A stretch of 7,591 bases of DNA from a bacterium. GTDB lineage: Bacteria > Electryoneota > Electryoneia > Electryoneales > Electryoneaceae. A model generated the notes under the pieces. The model searched no databases. It had not been told where the DNA came from and saw nothing but the letters and a program-made list of their open reading frames with translations. Position 1 is the stretch's first letter. Each line of letters starts with the position of its first letter. A program made the translations under genes and the position numbers. The stretch covers positions 1-7,591 of the forward strand of contig WJJA01000477.1 in NCBI GenBank assembly GCA_014729955.1, read 5' to 3'. Below, piece after piece: positions 1-4,452 of this stretch.

Positions 1-320
1 ATTCCGGCGCGAAGATGTACCGTGAACTGCAGAAGAGCGATGCGTACAAAAAGATCCCCGTGCTGATCGTCTCGGGCCACACACGCGACGACATGGGCAA
101 GCCGGATTTCGAAGAACTGACCATGTCCGGTGTCGGTGTCTACCTGGAAAAACCGGTCACACCCGACAAGTACGTGAAGACGGTCTCCGACATGCTGGGT
201 GTCGATGCACCGGTGAGCGAAGCGGAAAACGAAGACCTGCGTGCCAAACTTGAGCAGGAGTTGAAGGATGCGTCACCCGATGAGCTGAAGCGTGCGCTGG
301 AGGCCCTGAAGAAGAAGTAG
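1..320 (+). CDS. Response regulator receiver-domain protein, 3' part (5' end outside window)
   Basis: The reading frame is open from base 3 (S-G-A-K-M-Y-R-E-L...) to TAG at 318-320, so the gene enters from the left edge. The ATG at 15 is internal, not a start. The visible part is the second half of a CheY-like receiver domain. The strand ending in PVLIVSG carries the conserved Ser/Thr that senses phosphorylation, and the LEKPVTP segment carries the conserved Lys followed by Pro. The phosphoacceptor Asp lies upstream of the window. After the domain comes a charged tail of about 38 residues rich in Glu, Lys, Leu and Ala (ENEDLRAKLEQELKD...), which looks helical or coiled-coil. No DNA-binding or enzymatic output domain follows, so this is either a single-domain regulator or the C-terminal receiver of a larger protein. 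The partner kinase is unknown. Confidence 0.85.
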   Translation, partial: SGAKMYRELQKSDAYKKIPVLIVSGHTRDDMGKPDFEELTMSGVGVYLEKPVTPDKYVKTVSDMLGVDAPVSEAENEDLRAKLEQELKDASPDELKRALEALKKK

Positions 321-356
321 GTCTGTGTGCGAAAGTTGCCTGCAGAAGGTTATCCA

Positions 357-391
357 CCCGAGCGAAATGCCGCATGCCGCTCGGGTTTTTT
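357..391 (+). terminator. Intrinsic terminator of the receiver-domain gene
   Basis: The arms CCCGAGCG (357-364) and CGCTCGGG (378-385) are perfectly complementary over 8 bp and are followed directly by six T residues (386-391). The hairpin begins 36 bases after the stop codon of the receiver-domain gene. Confidence 0.85.
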
Positions 392-473
392 CCGGCAGGA
401 TGCGCCTGCACCGGCAACGAGAACACGACCGTTCCGGGACATCTCTCGTCTGGGGCATTCTGCAAAACGGCAC

Positions 474-501
474 AAAAAAAAGAGACGGCTGTTACGCCGT
501 C
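474..501 (-). terminator. Intrinsic terminator of the minus-strand structured RNA
   Basis: On the minus strand GACGGC (501-496) and GCCGTC (489-484) form a 6-bp stem with a 6-nt loop, followed by TC and then eight T residues (481-474). The uninterrupted T tract lies only on the minus-strand 3' side, so this is not a terminator for the + strand. It is the best single indicator that a transcript runs leftwards through 474-790. Confidence 0.75.
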
Positions 502-790
502 CCCACAATTCGAACCGTTCGTCGCAGAGGCCACCAATGCAACTGCGGTTCGGCGGAGCCGGTTGCCGGCCGACTCCCCATCCGGTTTCACCCGTTGGGG
601 ACGGGATCGCACTTACGTACGTTGACGCCGCATCCCCGCACCTTAACAAACGCCTCGGATACGTAAGCACGTCCGTCACCCGCACAAGGGTAGTGCAATG
701 CCTGTGCCTGCAGTTCTCATTGGCCGTCTCTCTTTGAGCACCGCCGTGCAAGCAGGTAGACCTCCCATCGGAAACCCAACGAATTTCACT
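474..790 (-). ncRNA. Candidate structured non-coding RNA, family not recognised
   Basis: Read on the minus strand, this block is a chain of hairpins closed by an intrinsic terminator. In + coordinates the stems are: 738-741 with 746-749 (GCAC/GTGC, loop GGCG); 707-711 with 752-756; 682-686 with 703-707 (GCACA/TGTGC); a long arm 600-619 with 660-677 (11 bp plus about 7 more across two bulges); a GGGG/CCCC stem 576-579 with 597-600 closing an inner CGG/CCG hairpin; 558-562 with 566-570; and 511-517 with 546-552 (7 bp) enclosing 521-525 with 539-543. These are not all mutually exclusive or final; for example, the shared bases at 600 and 707 need folding to resolve. Strand evidence: in the long arm (610/669, 611/668) and the inner stem (523/541), the imperfect pairs are G-U wobbles on the minus strand but C-A mismatches on the plus strand. 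I see no RNase P, tmRNA, SRP or 6S signature. The 5' end is uncertain (roughly 780-850), and I found no convincing promoter. Confidence 0.55.
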
Positions 791-894
791 GACTTGCGAC
801 TTGTAAAGCCCTGCTAATCAATGCACTGCGACTGGTTTCCTTTCATTGCAATGTGGACAGGATCCGAGCGTGGTGTTTCTCGGCTCCGGGATTG

Positions 895-1153
895 TTACGG
901 GCTGACCGATCTCGAATCATGCATGTAGGATTTGCAAGCTGGGCATGTCATACACAGAGATGTGCACGATGTTCCCACATTCCAGGCATGGCAGATTCCC
1001 GGAGCACTGCCGAACGTTTTTGTCTGCATCAACCGTAGCGGTTCCGGAGATCATGGGCGGAAAACCCTGTCGGGATATCCCATCCAGACCAAGTCTTCTC
1101 CTGTATGGGGTGAGCCCGATCGTATCCTGAATATCTTGAGAAGTAACCGGCAA
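895..1153 (-). pseudogene. Possible frame-broken zinc-ribbon ORF (very tentative)
   Basis: The stretch between the structured RNA and hemA (about 791-1203) contains no convincing gene. On the minus strand one frame reads PCLECGNIVHISV (two Cys at 986-988 and 977-979). The adjacent frame reads MTCPACKSYMHDSRSVSP then TAA at 895-897 (two Cys at 943-945 and 934-936). The gap between the Cys pairs is 31 nt, one base more than 10 codons. Removing one base would give a C-x2-C-x10-C-x2-C zinc-ribbon pattern, which could mean a decayed or frameshifted small gene. A competing + strand ORF (932-1168, TTG start, 78 codons) covers the same bases and resembles nothing I know. Chance is a real possibility for both. 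Confidence 0.18.
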
Positions 1154-1164
1154 ATCCGTATCTT
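1136..1164 (+). promoter_or_regulatory. hemA: Candidate sigma70-type promoter for the hemA cluster
   Basis: TTGAGA (1136-1141, 5 of 6 to the -35 consensus), a 17-bp spacer and TATCTT (1159-1164, 4 of 6 to the -10 consensus) would start transcription near 1171, about 33 bases before the hemA ATG. A second, weaker pair, TTGTAA (1163-1168) and TCTATC (1186-1191), lies closer to the gene. This is assigned by consensus only. Confidence 0.35.
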
Positions 1165-1203
1165 GTAAGGCTAAAACCTTTTCGATCTATCACGAGTTTT
1201 TGC

Positions 1204-2619
1204 ATGGTCCTGACGGTCTTCGGCATCAACCACAAAACCGCCACTCTCGCGGAGCGTGAACCCTTCATGATTCCGCGTCGTGAGTTGGGTGAGGCGGTGC
1301 TGCGGTACAAGCGTCTCTCGGGAGCCGAGGAGGTCGCGATTGTCGCCACCTGCAATCGAATCGAGTTTTACCGGGCCGATGCGAACAAGGACGGACGGGA
1401 CGAAGAAATCGTCGAGTTCTACCGTGACCGTGGAGTCGAGCAGCCGGACCGTGCGCTGCAACTCGCCTATCGTCATGTCGGCGCCGGGGCGGCACGACAT
1501 CTCTTCCGTGTCGCCTGCGGCATGGATTCGCTGGTGCTGGGCGAGGAGCAGATCCGCGGGCAGGTAAAAGCTGCCTACAGCCAGGCCTGCGCCTTCGGCG
1601 GTCCGGGCAAGGTCCTGCACAAGCTGTTCCACCACGCGTTCCGTGTATCGAAGAAGGTGCGGTCGCAAACGCAATTGGGCGAAGGGATTCGCAGCGTGCC
1701 GGGAGCGGCGGTCGAGATGCTGCTGTCTGAACGACCCGACCCCTCCTCCATCCTTGTTATCGGCGCGAACGAGACCACCGAAGTGGTGCTGACCCACCTT
1801 CGCCGGCGGGGATTGCAGGCTGCCGTCGTCAACCGCAGCGAATATGCCGGACGCAAACTCGCCGACGCTTACCAGATGACGGCCGTACCCTGGGAAAAAC
1901 TCACACCGCAGGTTCGTGCCGCCGACATGATCTTCACCGCCACCGGTGCGCCGGGATACATCCTTACGCCTTCGATGTGCGGAGACGGGCAGGCTTGCAT
2001 CATCGCCGACCTGGCGGTGCCGCGCGATGTAGAGCCTGCGGTCGGCGCGCTTGACGGAATACGCCTGGTCGACCTGCAGGACCTGAAGCATCACGTGGAA
2101 CGAGTCGCGGGACGGCGTTGCGAGGAGTTGCCCGAAGCGCAGGACATCGTCGAGCAGCAGGTGGAGCAGTATCTCGAATGGCTGCACGACCAGCAGTTCG
2201 CGGGCGGTATCGAGCGCGTGAAAGCGGAGCTGCACAAGGCGGCTGACGATGAACTGCGACGCTTCATCAACAGCTTCCATCAGTCTGAACGCAAGGCGCT
2301 GGAGATGTTCAGCCATGCGATGATCAAACGGTTTATCAAGATCGCACGGCACCATTTTGAACCGGACGGGACGCTGCCTCAGAAACGGCAGGACCCGGCG
2401 GCAAAGGCGGAGACCGGGCCGTCTTTCATTGCGGCGGACAGAGACGCTCGCCCCACTCCGGATGCGGTTGACAGCAAGACCGGAACCCCTCTGGATACGG
2501 CGGACGGGGACACGCGCCCTGCCCGTGGTGAGGACGCCGGAGTGATGCGCCGTGATCCCGTGCCGAAGTTGAACTGCCGGGAGCGACGGCGCGTGCGCAA
2601 CGGCGGGGCCGGCGCATGA
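1204..2619 (+). CDS. hemA: Glutamyl-tRNA reductase (HemA), with C-terminal extension
   Basis: This enzyme makes glutamate-1-semialdehyde from glutamyl-tRNA with NADPH, the first committed step of C5 tetrapyrrole (heme, siroheme, cobalamin) synthesis in the cytoplasm. The N-terminal catalytic domain (about 1-155) opens with GINHKTA. Cys50 in ATCNRIE is the thioester nucleophile, His99 (RHLFRVACG) matches the family's catalytic-domain His, and DSLVLGEEQIRGQVK (108-122) is the signature segment. An NADPH-binding domain follows with VIGANETTE (185-193), where Asn189 replaces the usual second Gly of GAGE. A helical dimerisation domain runs to about residue 386. Residues 387-471 form a low-complexity, probably disordered tail with a basic end, making the protein about 50 residues longer than typical homologues of around 420. 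The ATG has only a weak upstream ACGAG. The stop overlaps the next gene as ATGA. hemC is not next to it. Confidence 0.95.
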   Translation: MVLTVFGINHKTATLAEREPFMIPRRELGEAVLRYKRLSGAEEVAIVATCNRIEFYRADANKDGRDEEIVEFYRDRGVEQPDRALQLAYRHVGAGAARHLFRVACGMDSLVLGEEQIRGQVKAAYSQACAFGGPGKVLHKLFHHAFRVSKKVRSQTQLGEGIRSVPGAAVEMLLSERPDPSSILVIGANETTEVVLTHLRRRGLQAAVVNRSEYAGRKLADAYQMTAVPWEKLTPQVRAADMIFTATGAPGYILTPSMCGDGQACIIADLAVPRDVEPAVGALDGIRLVDLQDLKHHVERVAGRRCEELPEAQDIVEQQVEQYLEWLHDQQFAGGIERVKAELHKAADDELRRFINSFHQSERKALEMFSHAMIKRFIKIARHHFEPDGTLPQKRQDPAAKAETGPSFIAADRDARPTPDAVDSKTGTPLDTADGDTRPARGEDAGVMRRDPVPKLNCRERRRVRNGGAGA

Positions 2620-3359
2620 AACGTCTGCCGAAACCCGAAAACGCTTCGCAGACGGTGATGAGGCGCCGTGTCGAGGAGGTCACGGACGTCTTCGAGCGCG
2701 AGCAGGGCCGTCTGCGGTGGGACGGCGAAAAGGACCCCCTCGACGGCCTGGTGATGACCCTGCTGTCACACAATACCAACGACCGCAACCGCGATATCGC
2801 CTACGCCGCCCTTATGGCACGCTACACCTCCTGGGAAAAGGTGCATCATGCTGACTTCGAGGAGCTGGCGGGCGTGATTCGACCTGCCGGGTTGAACCGT
2901 CAGAAGGCGGAACGCATCCAGGCGCTGCTCGCATACCTGAGAGAGACCTTCGGCGAGTACACCGCAAACTTCCTGCGCGAGATGGAATTCGACGAAGCGA
3001 TGGAAACCCTCGGTCACCTCAAGGGTGTGAGCTTCAAAACAATGTCGGTGGTGATGTGCTTCGACCTGGGTCGCGATGTGTTTCCCGTGGACACCCACGT
3101 GCACCGTATCTGTCGCCGTATCGGGTTTGTCCCGGACAAATACGACGCCGTGAAGACTTTCAAGGCGATGCGACCATTGGTGCCGGAGGGGAAATCGTAC
3201 CAGCTGCATCTGCACCTGATCAACCACGGTCGGCAAATCTGCGACGCACGCAAACCGAAGTGCAATCGATGCCTGATCTATCACCTATGCCGCTACGGAC
3301 GATACGAAAGCGGCATGGAGGGTCCGGGTTCGCTTAAGGAAACGGGGGGGCAGGCATGA
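2616..3359 (+). CDS. Endonuclease III-like DNA glycosylase/AP lyase with [4Fe-4S] cluster
   Basis: This belongs to the HhH-GPD base-excision repair family, which removes damaged bases and often cleaves the abasic site. The helix-hairpin-helix segment LKGVSFKTMSVVM (about 135-147) holds Lys141, matching the catalytic Lys of bifunctional Nth, and FPVDTHVHRICRRIG holds Asp159, the family's catalytic Asp. Four Cys at 209, 216, 219 and 225 have exact C-x6-C-x2-C-x5-C spacing for the [4Fe-4S] cluster. The N-terminal family motif reads LLSHNTNDRNRD (49-60), with His52 where E. coli-type Nth has Gln, so this is a divergent Nth subgroup and its substrate may differ from thymine glycol. At 247 residues it is somewhat longer than E. 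coli Nth (211). Its ATG overlaps the hemA stop and its own TGA overlaps the next ATG, which suggests translational coupling on both sides. Confidence 0.9.
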   Translation: MKRLPKPENASQTVMRRRVEEVTDVFEREQGRLRWDGEKDPLDGLVMTLLSHNTNDRNRDIAYAALMARYTSWEKVHHADFEELAGVIRPAGLNRQKAERIQALLAYLRETFGEYTANFLREMEFDEAMETLGHLKGVSFKTMSVVMCFDLGRDVFPVDTHVHRICRRIGFVPDKYDAVKTFKAMRPLVPEGKSYQLHLHLINHGRQICDARKPKCNRCLIYHLCRYGRYESGMEGPGSLKETGGQA

Positions 3360-4321
3360 AGGACCGGCTTGTCATGGAAAGCGCCCCAAGGGGTAAGGCA
3401 GGCGTGACGGTATTTCGTAAAATGGTGTCCACCTCGACGGGCAGGGCGGGCGTCGCTGCCTGCTTCGGGTCGTTCGGCGTGCAAAAAAGAGGAGCAGGTG
3501 TTCCTGCCTGCCGGAGATCAAACGCCTCTGTAAAGCCCGGGCCGCATAGTCACAACCCGATCCGGACAGTGGCGGCCCTTTTCCTGCTTTTTTGTTTCAA
3601 CGCCGGCGCCAATGCGGATATCATCGCCGAGTTGACCGCGACCAACCACTACATGTGGCGCGGTTATTCCAACCAGAGAAACAAGCTGATTCTGCAGCCT
3701 GCTGTCACCTGGTTGGCAGGAGAAACCGGCTTTGCCTCCACGGTATGGTTCAACGTTGCGACGTTAGGGCGTGAAAGGTACGAAGTGGGATCGGATACCT
3801 ACGAGCCGGATAAACAATATGACGAGATGGATCTATTCCTGACGTATACAAGATCACTGAGTGATCAGATCGACATCATTGCAGGCTTTTTTCACCTCAG
3901 TTACTTCAACCGGGAAGGTTACTGGGATACCTACACCACAACCCATGAACTCTTTTTAAGCGGCAGCTGGACAAAGAGTAGAATCCGACTGTCCCCGACA
4001 ATCTACTACGACATCAATCCGAATGGAGGGGCCGGCGCATATTATCATGCCCGCGCTGATTACAGTATACCTGTTGAAAAGAGTGAGGGTGAACCTGTCA
4101 CGATCCATTTATCCGCGGATATCGGCTACATGGACCAGCAGTGGCGGGCGGACCCGGGCTTTTCCGATGCCAATTTCATGCTGGGGCTTTCGATATTGGA
4201 TGGGAGGTTTACCGCAAAACCGGGCATCTTCTGGACGTACACGTTTGAAGATCCCTACGTAAACGAGCAATGGAACTACCGTGTGTTGCTGACGCTGAGT
4301 CGCGTCTTTTCACAACCGTGA
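3356..4321 (+). CDS. Putative outer-membrane beta-barrel protein (possibly Gcw_chp/TorF-like), start uncertain
   Basis: A hydrophobic signal segment, IRTVAALFLLFCFNAGANA (69-87), ends in an Ala-x-Ala cleavage site before Asp88. The mature part of about 234 residues has alternating aromatic/polar strands such as HYMWRGYSNQ, ASTVWFNVATLG, MDLFLTYTRSL and DIIAGFFHLSYFN. The early WRGYS motif and barrel-like pattern recall the Gcw_chp/TorF putative porin group; this is by memory and not verified. The protein ends RVFSQP, not in the terminal Phe typical of many barrels. The ATG at 3356 overlaps the previous stop and has a purine-rich upstream (G run 3344-3350), but it places 68 unusual residues before the signal peptide. 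Other in-frame starts are ATG 3422, GTG 3425 and GTG 3479, all without clear ribosome binding sites. The 5' 180 bases look repeat-derived, and the barrel part appears less GC-rich than its neighbours. Confidence 0.75.
   Translation: MKDRLVMESAPRGKAGVTVFRKMVSTSTGRAGVAACFGSFGVQKRGAGVPACRRSNASVKPGPHSHNPIRTVAALFLLFCFNAGANADIIAELTATNHYMWRGYSNQRNKLILQPAVTWLAGETGFASTVWFNVATLGRERYEVGSDTYEPDKQYDEMDLFLTYTRSLSDQIDIIAGFFHLSYFNREGYWDTYTTTHELFLSGSWTKSRIRLSPTIYYDINPNGGAGAYYHARADYSIPVEKSEGEPVTIHLSADIGYMDQQWRADPGFSDANFMLGLSILDGRFTAKPGIFWTYTFEDPYVNEQWNYRVLLTLSRVFSQP
3392..3535 (+). repeat. Three 48-bp units with conserved cores at the start of the outer-membrane protein gene
   Basis: Related cores begin at 3398, 3446 and 3494, exactly 48 bp apart. 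The second (3446-3463) and third (3494-3511) agree at 14 of 18 positions and both end CTGCCTGC. The first shares mainly its opening GCAGGCGT (3398-3405). In the protein frame the cores read GKAGV, GRAGVAAC and GAGVPAC, 16 residues apart. The third can fold as GCAGG-TGTT-CCTGC (3494-3506) and the second as GGCAG/CTGCC (3440-3444 with 3456-3460). Outside the cores the units are poorly conserved, so this may be a decayed tandem or an interspersed palindromic repeat. Confidence 0.4.
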
Positions 4322-4339
4322 CTCGGGAGGCGGATTCAC

Positions 4340-4386
4340 CACTTGCAAACACTTGCTTGACATGGTTATAGCATACTGCTTAGAAG
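4340..4386 (+). promoter_or_regulatory. ppdK: Candidate ppdK promoter with a spaced direct repeat
   Basis: TTGACA (4357-4362) is a perfect -35 hexamer. With an 18-bp spacer it faces TAGAAG (4381-4386, 4 of 6 to the -10 consensus). An alternative pair is TTGCAA (4343-4348) with TATAGC (4367-4372). Just upstream CACTTGC occurs twice, at 4340-4346 and 4350-4356, with starts 10 bp apart, which is one helical turn and could be a regulator half-site pair. The leader before the GTG start would be about 60 bases. Confidence 0.4.
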
Positions 4387-4440
4387 AATCGAGAAACAAC
4401 AGAAAACCTTAAACCATACAACCTGAAAAAGGCATCATCA

Positions 4441-4446
4441 GGAGGA
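4441..4446 (+). promoter_or_regulatory. ppdK: Ribosome binding site that fixes the ppdK GTG start
   Basis: GGAGGA at 4441-4446 lies at ideal distance from GTG at 4453. The conserved N-terminus of the enzyme begins directly after it (KYVYYFGEG), so the non-ATG start is well supported. Confidence 0.85.
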
Positions 4447-4452
4447 AAGAAC

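Noticed and set aside
503..520. TTCGAA next to a G-rich stretch on the minus strand, suggesting a tRNA or tmRNA T-arm
   Set aside because: The flanking 5-base segments are not complementary and no acceptor stem or tmRNA signature is present. The bases fit better in the 511-517/546-552 stem.
325..751. Several overlapping ORFs of 60-150 codons on both strands
   Set aside because: They run through two intrinsic terminators and the hairpin-rich block, conflict with one another and have basic, low-information translations. The RNA reading explains the region better.
474..790. Group II intron, retron or CsrB-type identity for the structured RNA
   Set aside because: No domain V-like catalytic hairpin and no reverse transcriptase gene are visible. 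GGA motifs occur at about the rate expected by chance rather than in a CsrB-like array.
1171..2355. 394-codon open frame on the minus strand opposite hemA
   Set aside because: It is antisense to a gene with clear catalytic motifs. Its translation has low-complexity His/Arg/Leu composition and no family resemblance, a usual by-product of GC-rich codon use.
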